A DNA stretch of 64,000 bases from Manduca sexta (taxonomy: Eukaryota; Arthropoda; Insecta; Lepidoptera; Sphingidae), in NCBI RefSeq assembly GCF_014839805.1, contig NC_051118.1:3836391-3900390 (forward strand), given 5' to 3'. Every line of letters begins with the position of its first letter. The first letter of the stretch is position 1. The position numbers and the translations under genes are program-made. Positions 30,123 through 40,061 of this stretch are shown piece by piece. The notes beneath the pieces are model-generated. The model saw nothing but the letters and a program-made list of their open reading frames with translations, did not search any database and was not told the origin of the DNA.

Positions 30123-31175
30123 CTATGGATTGTAGGCATTTATGATCCAAACCAACCAAAACCCAGAATAATCCAAAATGAAGAAGTACAGCAGTTCGTA
30201 GACGTTTATTAGGTACCATGCGTCATGAAATGAAGTTGAGTTCGACAAAAAGTCTCGTATGATGTTCACTAGCTGTGTGGGCACATTGAGAGTGTAAAGC
30301 GTGAAAAGAAAGCCGTTGTGCCACACTTTGTCGGAGGCTTTTTTTTTGGGAAACCACGGATTACGCACCGGGGCAGGGGCCAAAACGAACTTCTCGGCCT
30401 GAAGGGCCTTTGCCGGAGGGGCCTGGTTGGCTCTATGAGCCTTAAATTGAGACGTGAATTTGGGTGCCCGTGGGCACCCCCGGTAATTGGCCGGAAGACC
30501 AGATTGCCGGCAGTTTGTGCACGAAGGCGGCTCCGTGCACTGGATCCTATCCTTGGGACGCGGGCACTCAGACGTGCCGTGCTCGCCGAGGCACTTGACG
30601 CACCTGGCGGGAAGGCAGAGCAGTGTCACAACTGTCAGAAAGACAGCCACGCGAATTGTGGCCGTATTTCTGACAGTTGTGACACTGCCCTACCTGATTT
30701 TTCTTATGAGGTGTCTCGACGGTGAAGCCGCTGAGACCCGAGATATCGCGGATCTCGTATAATGACTACGTCTTCGGGGGAACCTAGTACTCCCAGGACC
30801 ATCTCGTACTCAGTGCCCGGTCGTGACGCGCAGGATTAACGGTGCATCCGGTGGACTTCTAGGACTGAAATGCCCTTGGCCTTGAAGCCTTGTTGAACCT
30901 CTACGGTTGACATCTGTGTAGGTATGCCTCTGATGATATACCTGTAAAGGCGCTCGTCTGGGAGCGCAAAGGTGTAGTAATGATAGCCTTTGCTATTTAA
31001 GAATTTGGTTAGCGCCCGGTGGTCGTTGATAGACCCGGGCTGGAGGGACTGCAGTTTGTGGCCGCTGTTCCACGAATTGGTGGGAATGTTGATGCGCTCG
31101 TTGGTCAGCGCATCAAAGAGGGCTGCAAGGGGTAAACCTTCGGGGAGCTGCATGTTAACACTCGGTGGCTTTTAG
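30123..31175 (-). pseudogene. Jockey-type LINE: ORF1 zinc knuckles fused to RT piece
   Basis: From the top: LNSKGYHYYTFALPDERLYR and YIIRGIPTQMSTVEVQQGF, the gag-like domain of Jockey/X-element ORF1. Then three CCHC knuckles: CHNCQKYGHNSRGC near 30675, CVKCLGEHGTSEC near 30600 and CTNCRQSGLPANYRGC near 30510. Immediately after PWFPKKK the same frame reads ASDKVWHNGFLFTLYTLNVP, the RT motif normally found far downstream in ORF2. An internal deletion has therefore joined ORF1 to RT. The region between the first and second knuckle is disturbed by an inverted duplication (30620-30688). Nucleic-acid binding was the ancestral role. Confidence 0.75.
30620..30688. repeat. 22-bp perfect inverted repeat inside zinc-knuckle region
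   Basis: Arms 30620-30641 (GCAGTGTCACAACTGTCAGA...) and 30667-30688 are exact reverse complements separated by 25 bases. The right arm, read on the minus strand, encodes QCHNCQK of the first knuckle. The left arm is an inverted copy of it and breaks the frame. Confidence 0.9.
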
Positions 31176-31415
31176 GCCCAGCCCGTTGTTTCTTCCCAAG
31201 TCGCTGTGGTGCCTCTTAAAGGCGTGTAACTGTATGTATGTAGGTGTGGGTGTGTGCCTGCACGTAACACCTGAACAGCGGCAGGTGCAGTGTAATATAG
31301 GGAGGCGGCAAATAAGAAATAATAATTATAGATCGTAAATGCGATGCCAAATGCCACCCTATTTTCCCTAAACCACCCCGTCCTTATAACTCTTCTCGGG
31401 TATGCTTCCGTCTTG

Positions 31416-31466
31416 AGGAGTCTTCAATTTTCAGGAGTCTTCAGTTTTCAGGAGTCTTCACTTTTC
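31416..31466 (+). repeat. 17-bp unit tandem repeat, three copies
   Basis: AGGAGTCTTCANTTTTC occurs three times head to tail; the single variable base is A, G and C in turn. No gene overlaps. Confidence 0.9.
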
Positions 31467-31474
31467 AGTGATCT

Positions 31475-32218
31475 TTGCTTTCTTGAACCCATAACAATCC
31501 CGTTATACGATTTAGCTAACCTGGGTCGCGGCTATACCGTAGAGAGCCGCGACCTATTGACTCAATTTCTACACAATTTTTACTATGGCATTTGGCATTT
31601 TCGGCGATTATTTAATTAAATATAAATCACACAGGTACATGTTATATATCAATTAAAAGGGCACAATGAGCACTATCTAAAAACATTATAATATTCGCTA
31701 TACATCAAATCTACGATAAGTTATGACAAAAAGAAGACAAAATATTTACAAATTACCTTACTCACTAACACTGTTCACTAAGTTATATCGTCCGTATGAT
31801 GTCCCTATCATCGAGAGAGGGTAGACACGTGCCATATGTCTCACGCGCACTTGTCACTATTATTCACATCGAAGGGGCCGGGCACGCAGCTGACGGGGTC
31901 GGCGCGTCGCCAACACCATCTCTTTGATCTGATGTACAAAATACCTCCACTCTTCGATATCGACCGACAATGAGTGATTTTTTCTTAGTTATCTTTTTCT
32001 TGTTAGGATTTTCGAAAAATTCGATGTTGTTAAATCTAATTGATATTTTATTGGCTACAATCGCCTTTTTGAATTTGAATGCGAGTGTACCTCCTTGGAC
32101 GCCACAGGTGTTCCAGAACCGTGGAATCCGTTACTTCTCTGGTATTGCTTCCTCAGCTCCTCGATTTTTCGATGAACTCAAAACTAGGTGTAAGATTACG
32201 GCTTACTGCATAGATTAA
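31475..32218. other. Spacer, nothing recognised
   Basis: No conserved domain seen; open frames here are short and lysine/leucine-poor shadows. Confidence 0.35.
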
Positions 32219-32470
32219 TTCAAATTCAAATTCAAAGTTTATTGCACTCCACAATCATTTTATACATAAGATGTTACATTTTAATACACGTGTCATAATC
32301 GTGGACCCTGTCGGGCACGGCAAAGTTTCAAGAGAGAGAGAAACTATATAATTAAATACTTATAATAGCTATTTGTTATATGCATGTACATATTATTATA
32401 TATTTTTTTTTTTATTATATTTTATACAACTAGACTTTTTTATTGATTATGTAAATTTTAGTGTTTTAAT

Positions 32471-32520
32471 ATATGTGTGTGTGAGTAAGTGTGTGTGCGC
32501 GCGTGTGTGTATGTGTACTA
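32471..32520 (+). repeat. GT/GC microsatellite
   Basis: Imperfect (GT)n with AGTAAGT and GCGCGCG interruptions, inside the 3' region of the CR1-like LINE. Confidence 0.85.
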
Positions 32521-32656
32521 TAATATTATTATTAAATATATTATACATATTATTTTCAAACTTACACTTTTTCTTTTAAAAGATATATTTGTATTGGTAG
32601 CGTTTTATTTACTATGTTGTATTATAATATTATCGTATGGGTGATATAACTAATTA

Positions 32657-33590
32657 TTATAATATATTATCACCATTGAAATATTCAGTTATCTTATAAT
32701 AACATTTATAATATAGGAATTTTTTTAATTTATTAATAAATAGACTAGTTTTGGTTTCTTCTTTAATACTTTTAGGCAACTTATTAAATATTTTTATAGC
32801 CATAACATAGGGACTAGAGGAATGCATGTGTAACCTAGAGAATGGTAAGTTTAGTCTGTTTTTGTAGCGCAAGTTCATTGAGGAGTTTATTTCCCCTCTT
32901 GTTGGGAAAAAATTTGGGTGTTGGTGTACGAATTTCGAAATTTCTAATATATAGATGGATGTAAGCGTGAGGATACGGTGAGTTTTAAAATAAGGTTTGC
33001 AGCTATCAGTTTGTTTAATATTAACTATTATTCTGATTAAATTTTTTTGAAGCGTGAAGAGAATTTGTGCGTCAGTACTGTTTCCCCATAGTATCACACC
33101 ATAAGAGAGCCACGAATATGCATATGCATAGTAAGAAGACAGAGCAGTCTTTACGTCGGTTGTCTTTTTTATTTCGTATAAAGCATAAGCGAATTTTGAA
33201 ATTTTTGATTTAATTTTTTGAATATGTTGCTTCCAATTTATATGTGAATCTATGTCCAAACCTAATAGTGTAGCATTTTTTACTAATTCTAATGTAGTAC
33301 CCTTGTAACTGATGTCAATGTTTAGTGGTTGTTTTTGTGGTGGGTGGAAAGTGATTAATTTTGTTTTTTGGTAGTTCAGTTGTAAGTTGTGTGATGTCAT
33401 CCAGTTTTCAGTCTTTGTGAGTATATTGCAGATTTTTTCATTTAGGTTTCCATGGGATTTACATGAAGTAAGAAGAGAGATATCGTCCGCGAATAGGACA
33501 CATGGCCAGTCTAAGATTTTTGGAAGATCGTTTATATAAATTAAAAACAAAAGACAGCCTATAACACTTCCTTGCGGAATCGATGCGATC
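32657..33590 (-). pseudogene. LINE RT, C-terminal half
   Basis: Starts within RIPQGSVIGCLLFLIYINDL, then the active site VLFADDISLL, the thumb region (ATLLGLDIDSHINWKQHI) and a CR1-like C-terminus (SSSPYVMAIKIFNKLPKSIK..FINKLKKFLYYKCYY). About 310 codons are open without a stop, so the remaining fragment is fairly young, but the endonuclease and N-terminal RT blocks are absent. Confidence 0.8.
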
Positions 33591-33592
33591 GA

Positions 33593-33745
33593 TTAGAGAT
33601 TTAGAAGCGCGAGAAAACGTAGGTGGTGTATTCCGAAGGCTAAACGGCATCCGTTTGAAGCACAATATTCCAAATGGCGTAATAAAACAATCTTATATTT
33701 ATCTTCCGTCTTTACTTTAACCTGCCAATATATACTGCTAAATCC
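33593..33745 (-). pseudogene. Ty3/gypsy RT fragment
   Basis: YWQVKVKTEDKYKIVLL, then after a frameshift FKRMPFSLRNTPPTFSRA: the block just before the catalytic YxDD of Ty3/gypsy reverse transcriptase (usually FxRMPFGLxNAPxTFQR). Only about 45 codons remain and there is no LTR nearby. It abuts the CR1-like RT on one side and a pogo fragment on the other. Confidence 0.65.
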
Positions 33746-33749
33746 AACG

Positions 33750-34030
33750 TAGACATGTATGGTGTAGGTTTGGCTGTGTGTAGGAAGTGGCTGTAATAGA
33801 TGCGTGCAATGAGCTGAGAAAGTAAATACGTAAACTTGATTATCTTTCGCAACTTTAAGAACTTGTGCTCCAATGTGTGCAAATTGTCTATTAGCAGGAC
33901 TACAGGACGTTCGGACGGTATGGCAGTGATAAAAATATTTAACCATTCTACAAATAAGTCGGAATTAATCCATCCTTTAAAAGATAATTTAAGTTTAAGA
34001 TCATGCACATTTTCCAGTTTGATAAACGTT
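33750..34030 (-). pseudogene. pogo/Tigger DDE_1 fragment
   Basis: KGWINSDLFVEWLNIFITAI, VVLLIDNLHTLEHKF (LLxDxHxxH motif with Asp) and, in the next frame, VYVFTFSAHCTHLLQPL, the PxHxTHxLQPLD motif of DDE_1 transposases. One frameshift separates the two. The third catalytic residue is not reached. Confidence 0.7.
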
Positions 34031-34689
34031 TAGTCTATAACTTTATTCTAACAATTCAATAATATAAGTGTAATGTTTTAATTCTAAATCATAAGGCAGT
34101 GCTCATTTTTCTTACTGAAACCTCTTCAATGCCTTGGTAACGCTTCAAAGTACGTTTGCTTCATTAGCAGCTTTATATCAAAATTCCGAGGATAGATTAT
34201 CAGTGTTTATCACATTAATAAATACCTGAATATGTATATCAAAATAAAAGCACGCACCTCTTTTTACGTCTGTCGACCAACTGGCACGGTCACTGCGCAT
34301 GCACCAAAGAATATGGGAGAATGTGGTTACTTCTCTTAATTCCCATTGTGATAGTTATTTTAAAGTACATTTTGATGCTAAAATTTCCTAATAATAACGT
34401 TGTTCTGTTGAAAGAAATATTTCAAGTGGTTTAACTGTTTTTTTAATGCTCGCCTCATAGTTGTGAACATGTTTTTAACAATTATCTGTAAGTCTAGTAC
34501 ATGAGGAGAGTTCGGGTTCGATCCTCGATTTAATCCCAAACCCATTCCATGTGCATCATTATTAAAATATTACTTAATCAGTTCTATGTACCATCCAAGC
34601 TTTATGAAATTAGACTATAACTGATTTGTTCTTATTTCAGTATTGGAATGACTACCAGTATAATAAAAAAGACACCTGTTGCAAGATTG
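34031..34689. other. Spacer, nothing recognised
   Basis: No gene seen. It contains the left copy of a 13-bp direct repeat TGACTACCAGTAT at 34649-34661 that recurs at 35744-35756. Confidence 0.4.
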
Positions 34690-35743
34690 TCTACTCAACA
34701 GACAGGTGTAGGACCATTTGTAGTGAAGTCTTGACCTAAATTGAAAAAAAAATGTATTTCTTCGTGAGGATTTCGGAATGGGGATGCTAGCGGTCGGGTT
34801 TCCATTACCATTACCATTTCTTTTATGGTAATGTTCTCGAGCCTGTAGGTAATTAAATTATAAAAGCTCTTGCCAGTTAAAACATTGCTGATTTCTTTAC
34901 ACCAATTCATAACAAAGAAAACAACACTTTTATTCATCAAATACTTTTTTAAATTAGTTTTATGCTCAATGTATATAATAAAATTAAAGTCTTTGTGTAC
35001 AGAAACTATTAAATTTATATATTGTACAATATTTTCTCTATTGGCATCATTTTTCAATACCTCTAAAGTTATGTGTTCTACATGGGCAAAAAAATCAAAT
35101 AATGCTCGGGTGGGGTACCACAACCATTTTTTGCCACAATATTCTTTTTTTAATATTTATATTTTTGAAAATCCTCTATTGTTTCACTTATATAATTATT
35201 TTTGCAATGGATACATTTTTTAAAAAATATTTTTTTGGCCTTAGTGGCCACCCACCCACTGCAATATGCTATAGCAGCGCATTTCCCTTCATCAACTCGA
35301 GAATGACCTTTTAAAATTTCTTCTATATTTGTTAATTGAATATTTAAGTGATATTCATTAATGTGCCTTATCTCTTTACCATTATTGCTGCTGGTTGCTT
35401 CATTCGGAATAAAGGATTTTAATGAATGTAGACAAATGCTGTCATCCTTTGCGCAATTTCCTTGAGGCGAATGCGAAGATGTTATATTATTAATTAACAA
35501 AGTTTTAAAAACATTTTCAAATGCTTGTGCATTGGGCATTAAATTATTATAGACATGCGCTATTGCACCAAAAAAAAATTCACGTGGGTCTTGATTAATA
35601 TTTCTTAAAAGTAAGGAGTTTATTCCTTGTGACCACAAATATTCAACAATAAGTTTTAAACCTTCAAGTGTTTTCACCCAGCTGGTAAGAGTCGGCACTT
35701 CTTTAACACATAAACACAATAAAACATAACAAATCACCATCAG
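34690..35743 (-). pseudogene. P-element/THAP9 transposase, C-terminal part
   Basis: From the top: PTLTSWVKTLEGLKLIVEYL, QGINSLLLRNINQDPREFFF, FENVFKTLLINNITSSHSPQ..NC and AAIAYCSGWVATKAKKIFF, then after a frameshift near 35130 WYPTRALFDFFAHVEHI. RNxNQDxxExFFxxIR and LLxNNxTSxHSPxxNC are signatures of the C-terminal half of P-type transposases. The THAP domain and GTP-binding part are missing. The block is bounded by the 13-bp direct repeat TGACTACCAGTAT, longer than the 8-bp duplication of P elements. Confidence 0.75.
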
Positions 35744-35849
35744 TGACTACCAGTATCTGAAATAAATTGTTTAGACACACTGAATATTGTTATAAGCATG
35801 GTGATTGGTGTTAGTATAGGAGTTCAGTTCCGTATTTGCGCGCTTGTAC

Positions 35850-36070
35850 TCGCGTCGGATGTTGCTCGTGAACTGACGACGGAGGTGCGGTGGTGGTTGA
35901 TGCCGATTTCGCAGATATTGCAGAATTGAAGATTGCCGATATTGCAATTAGGGCAATTTCGGCCGTTAGTGCAGATTTGCAGGTTGCGGATATTGCACAT
36001 AAGACAGTTTCGGCAGTTATCATCGATGTTACAGATTGCAAATATTGCAATCCCGACAGATACTGCGAGC
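35850..36070 (+). repeat. Degenerate GATATTGCA repeat block
   Basis: GCAGATATTGCAGA, GCCGATATTGCAAT, GCGGATATTGCACA and GCAAATATTGCAAT, with GCAGATTTGCAGG between them, recur every 20-50 bases. All reading frames stay open for a while and give ADIA-type repeats on plus and cysteine-rich CNI repeats on minus, which is a by-product of the repeat. It is probably a decayed minisatellite. Confidence 0.5.
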
Positions 36071-36271
36071 ATGCTCCGCTCAGTACATGCTAAATGAAAT
36101 AATAAAAAAAAGTAATTAAATGATGTTAAATGTGAGTAAAGTGTTCCAAATGACGTGAAATGTCCTTATATTAAGCGTAAACACAAGAATGAAGCAAATG
36201 CGTGTGTGTTTTTATTGATTATTGTATTTATTCCGCTGTAGCACTACGGCATGCAGCAGTTGGTCATATGA

Positions 36272-37134
36272 CTATTCATTTGTTATGAGGTTGATGACGT
36301 TGTATGGTGCCAGGTCGAAGTGATGACATGGCGCTTCGTGCTGCTGTCTGGCCTGAGTGAAGCGAGGGAAAGTGTGTGTATTTTTGTGCTGGGTTTGAGT
36401 ATTTTTTTTTATCTTTTTAAGGGCGAATCCGCGCTGTATACTGGTTAAAATGTGAATCTTTTTTCTCTGCTGCCCCCATATACCCGCAGCGTATGTTATG
36501 ATGGGTTCGATGACATGTTTATATATTATTTGAATATTGTCTGTATGTGCTCCCCAAGGTTTAATGTATAGGCAGAGTTTGTTAAATATTTTGGTAACTT
36601 TAGTGTTAGGTGTGTCTACATTTTCCTTTGTCTTAGCTTTTTCCAAACGTTCTAATCTCTTCCTATACTTCTCGGATTTTTTTTTGTAATACTCGATCTT
36701 TTTGTCTTTATCTTTTATAATTTTGTCACGTTTCTTTCTAACATTACGCTTTCTTGCATTACTTGCATCACTTCGTGGAGTGGTAATAGGTATTATTGAC
36801 AGAGAGACAGAACTTTGAGGAGAAGGTGAACCGTCAGATTCGGGCGTATTTTGTCGTACAAAATTGTTTGTAATTTCTTTCAAAGCTTTTTTTTTGCGCG
36901 ATAGGTAGCACAGTGCTTTCTCCATTCTTTAGTCACAGCTTTGTGTTCACGTGGAATCATATCTTTAACTGGCTTTCTTGTACCTTTTTCCTTCTTTCTT
37001 TGGTAGTTTCGTCGTTCTTTTTCCTTCAATTGCTCTCTTTTTACAGGATCATTTTTTAGCCGTTCATATCTTAATCTTTCTGCAATTCCTTTCTGCTCTT
37101 TTATTTCTTCTTTGGTGGCATTGAGGCAATACTA
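36272..37134 (-). pseudogene. Chimera: basic coiled-coil ORF joined to R1 RT/RNase fragments
   Basis: An acceptor (TTGTAG) near 37135 opens a lysine/arginine-rich frame (RLRYERLKNDPVKREQLKEK..NYQRKKEKGTRK..IPREHK). A one-base slip in an A9 run at about 36886-36894 changes frame, then KKALKEITNNFVRQNTPESD and a long basic helix follow. At about 36600 the frame passes into FNKLCLYIKPWGAHTDNIQI and IITYAAGIW, the thumb region of an R1-clade LINE. It then jumps to HTFPRFTQARQQHEAPCHHF, the C-terminal CCHC part of the same kind of LINE. The N-terminal part resembles basic leaders of insect element-encoded proteins but is not identified. Confidence 0.55.
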
Positions 37135-37425
37135 CAACAATAAAACATACTTTTAATATTTACATAACATAAAGCTCACGCCTTAGTCCCACAGGTGGGG
37201 TAGGCAGAGACAGGTGGAGTGGGAATATTTAAAAAAAACCGTATGGGTTTAAAAACAGGTAGTTAGTAGGTACGTATTATTTTATATTCCAAAATCTATA
37301 ATATTAGAAAACAAAAGACCTGAATTAGCGTGACAGGTCAATGTAAGAAAGAAAGAGGCTATCGACAAGCAGTAGGTTAGTGCAGACTATAAAGAATATT
37401 AATAAAATACACGGACGTCAAATAA

Positions 37426-37859
37426 AACAGTCCTCTGTCACATTGAACAGTCCTCTGTGTTATAAATTTCCAGAGGACTGTTGCACAGAGGACTGTTATT
37501 TTTACGTAAAAAAAACTGTCACTGCGCAAAATAGCGGCGACTTGTTTAGCATGGCGACCGAGCAAACTTCACACTGTTAACGTTCGGTTTCAAGGGAAAT
37601 GTAACCACAATAGTGTTTAACATTTTTGTGGCGTGATATTCAAATCGTGACAGAGGACTGTTCAGAAATGTATTGGACAAAATTCGAACACTAGTTTTTG
37701 GTACTAAAAAATTCTCTAAAATTATAATTGTTTTTTGTTCACATGCATTCATATTCTTTATGTTTATAGAGTTATAAGATTTTACATTTTTAAATACAAC
37801 TAATAAAAACCGAACCGAATCATACTCGATCCGGAATTAGGACATAACAGAGGACTGTT
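37426..37859 (+). repeat. Six copies of AACAGTCCTCTGT in both orientations
   Basis: Copies on minus-sense at 37426-37438 and 37446-37458, and inverted (ACAGAGGACTGTT) at 37471-37482, 37485-37497, 37650-37662 and 37847-37859. The first four form a compact palindromic cluster. The outermost pair, extended to AAAACAGTCCTCTGT, could be terminal inverted repeats of a 430-bp non-autonomous DNA element with subterminal repeats; no convincing target duplication was found. Confidence 0.7.
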
Positions 37860-38643
37860 TTTAGTGGCTTTTACACCGAATTTATGAAATGATTATGATT
37901 CTAAATATTAATTAAGCTTGGCTCCTTAAACAACCGGTCATATATTATATGTTTTAATAAATAAAACTGCATTAATATAGCCAAAGTAAAAAAAAATGCT
38001 TGGACTATGATTTTCCTGTTAGTAGAGAAAGGCCCATTTATTAGTTTTTTTTTTCCAACAGTGTTTTTGTTGATATTATGTTGTAATGACATTAATACAC
38101 AGGTTATATTTACTAAGTATTTAATATATACACATGAGTTGCTTATTTCTAAGGGTATTTATTTAGGGGGAGTCCGGGAGAGTTTAACCACTTTTTGTTT
38201 AAAGTATCATAATTTTCTTTAATTAAGACTTAGGGATTCAATTATAGTATTAAACATTAGCTTGTTTATTTGGGTTTACTTATGCATAATAACTTTTTGG
38301 CTTTTATAATACTGAAATATGTTATACATACTTCAATGAAAAATGGGATATGGGGAGAGTTGAACATGGTTTACTTATAGGATGATAATGTTAATTGTAT
38401 ACCTACAAACTGTGAGACAGAATATACGATTTATTTTTATAGGGATAATTAAAAAATAAACAGCTTAAATCACATATTTATTCGAAAAAACAACAAAATG
38501 AAATAAAATTCTAAGGAAACACAGTTATCTACTGTTTATTAAACAAAACAAAAATCGAAGTATGTTCTTTTAACCAGAGGTCATTGAAAGAACAATAGTA
38601 CTTTTTCTTCTTTGCATCTATACTACTCTCACCTCCTGAGTTA
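37860..38643. other. Spacer, nothing recognised
   Basis: AT-rich DNA; no conserved reading frame or repeat shared with the rest of the window. Confidence 0.35.
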
Positions 38644-38883
38644 TCACGGTCCATTTTTTTTCAAATTACTTTTTACTAAGGCGACCGAAACGAGTTTTTC
38701 GGTCTCGGCATTTTCACCCTTCAAAGAGTGTCTCCTTTCATTGTACAACTGTTCAGCTTTATTAAACAGCTGTTCACTTGCTACACTAGTAGGCGGCGCA
38801 TATAGAAACTTATTTGCTGCAGACCTAATCACCTTATAATGTGACGAATACCAATACTCAAAAATATTGGCGTTTCTTAACAT
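38644..38883 (-). pseudogene. hAT dimerisation-domain fragment
   Basis: MLRNANIFEYWYSSHYKVIR, then FLYAPPTSVASEQLFNKAEQ and NERRHSLKGENAE: the C-terminal hAT dimerisation region of BED-finger hobo/Activator-type transposases, about 80 residues. Different family from the ZMYM1-like element at 4-8 kb (PPTSVASEQLF versus LPVSVASGERSF). The upstream parts are missing. Confidence 0.8.
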
Positions 38884-39285
38884 CCTCGGCTAACCCTACA
38901 CAAAATAACACACACATAAAATCATAACCGCCTATCAATCTGTAAATCATTGCCCGCTTACCATTCCAACTACATAATGATCTTGATTTTCACCCAACCA
39001 CTAACCAGTGATCAATTTACAAGTAATGGTAACAAGTAATAACTCAATTACTTTTAATTCACAATTTTTTTAACTTTGGCACTATTTCGTTAGTATTTAT
39101 TTGATTTAAACTGCACTTTAAAGAGGGTATTTTTCCGCATCTTTTGACGTATAGTACAACTTGATGTGCGAACTTTGACCCAACACTTTTGATTTTCTAG
39201 TGATTTACGTGTGCGGAGCGTCGCAAAGTGTCCGCGGGGCGCGTGCGTTCGATAACTCGCGCGCGCTGCGACTGAGGTGGGAAGA
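38884..39285. other. Spacer, nothing recognised
   Basis: No gene. A short GC-rich patch at 39215-39275 precedes the first structured LINE tail. Confidence 0.35.
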
Positions 39286-39440
39286 TTTTTTTTTTTTAGC
39301 GGCTGATCCTGCATTCAACACCTAGAGGAACCTGCGAACGGTGTACTGGTTCCTCCCGGCTTAAAGACTGCAGGGGCCAAGGGAAGGTGTGGGAAGGAGA
39401 GAAGAGGAAAGAAGATTGGGAAAGGAAGCAGGTTAGGTTA
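39286..39440 (-). mobile_element. Structured LINE 3' tail, copy a
   Basis: T12-type run (minus-strand poly-A), then a compound stem: CCTGCATTC (39308-39316) against GACTGCAGG (39366-39374), with an inner arm ending GGAACC paired to GGTTCC, then a purine-rich spacer. No coding part. Truncated before the second hairpin. Confidence 0.65.
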
Positions 39441-39442
39441 GG

Positions 39443-39640
39443 TTTTTTTTAATAACGGCTGATCCTGCAGTCAACACCGGGAGGAACCTGCGAACGGTAT
39501 ACTGGTTCCTCCCGGCTTAATGACTGCAGGGGCCAGGAGGAAAGTGGGAGGGAAGAATTGGGAGAGGAGTGTGGGGGAAGGAAGAAGAAGTATTAGGATG
39601 GGCGGAGAGGAAAAGGAGGTGAAATGTTCAACGAGTCCCT
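39443..39640 (-). mobile_element. Structured LINE 3' tail, copy b, next to TTAGG
   Basis: T8 run then stem CCTGCAGTCA (39464-39473) with TGACTGCAGG (39521-39530), inner arms 39477-39488 and 39504-39515 pairing perfectly over 12 bases. It is preceded by GGTTAGGTTAGG, two and a half insect telomere repeats, abutting the poly-T. Confidence 0.65.
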
Positions 39641-39677
39641 GTCAGACCCCCCATGTGAACTTGCAACTATGGGGGTG

Positions 39678-39700
39678 TAGGCACACTTTTTGTGTGCCTA
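39678..39700. repeat. 9-bp perfect hairpin TAGGCACAC/GTGTGCCTA
   Basis: Arms 39678-39686 and 39692-39700 with a T5 loop, between tails b and c; function unknown, possibly part of the internal LINE 3' region. Confidence 0.7.
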
Positions 39701-39767
39701 GGGCCGCGACAAATGTCCCCCCATGCATGGACGTGCATTCGGTATGGAGACCGAGCACGCAGGTGTG

Positions 39768-40000
39768 TTTTTTTTTTTTTTGGTGGTCGATCCTGCAGTC
39801 AACACCGAGAGGAACCTGCGAACGGTGTACGGGTTCCTCCCGGCTTAACGACTGCAGGCGCCAAGGGAAGGTGTGGGAAGGAGAGGAGAGGAAAGGGGAT
39901 TGGGAAAGAAGGGATAAGGACTGCATATCGGCGATCAATCGAAGCGAGTTAGTATGTTATCGCTTTAGAGTGATCGCCGACATGGCAGTAAGTTCTGTAA
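39768..40000 (-). mobile_element. Structured LINE 3' tail, copy c, both hairpins
   Basis: T-run; hairpin I with outer arms 39792-39800 and 39850-39858 (CCTGCAGTC/GACTGCAGG) and inner arms 39805-39816 and 39832-39843. Purine-rich spacer. Hairpin II with TCGGCGATCA (39928-39937) and TGATCGCCGA (39971-39980) plus inner AGCGA/TCGCT. Closely related to the tail at 46856. Confidence 0.75.
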
Positions 40001-40061
40001 ATAATTGATTAATTAATTTGGATTATTATGCGTAATAATTATAGTTACATTAAATTGATAG

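Larger units (their letters stand above)
32219..33592 (-). mobile_element. CR1/Zenon-like LINE, 5'-truncated
   Basis: The 3' end on the minus strand is CAATAAACTTTGAATTTGAA followed by more TTTGAA units, a simple-repeat tail rather than poly-A, common in lepidopteran CR1-group LINEs. The RT C-terminal half lies at 32657-33590. Between gene and tail is an AT-rich 3' region with a GT microsatellite (32471-32520). The 5' end is cut at about 33592 where gypsy-like sequence begins. Confidence 0.75.

Noticed and set aside
30318..30725. 135-residue plus-strand open frame
   Set aside because: Antisense to the LINE zinc-knuckle region; the cysteine pattern is on the minus strand.
39286..40000. CRISPR-like array from repeated palindromes
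   Set aside because: Only three irregularly spaced copies, each tied to a poly-T run; eukaryotic LINE tails explain them.
39520..40008. 162-residue plus-strand open frame
   Set aside because: Runs through purine-rich spacers and hairpins of LINE tails b and c; low complexity and no domain.
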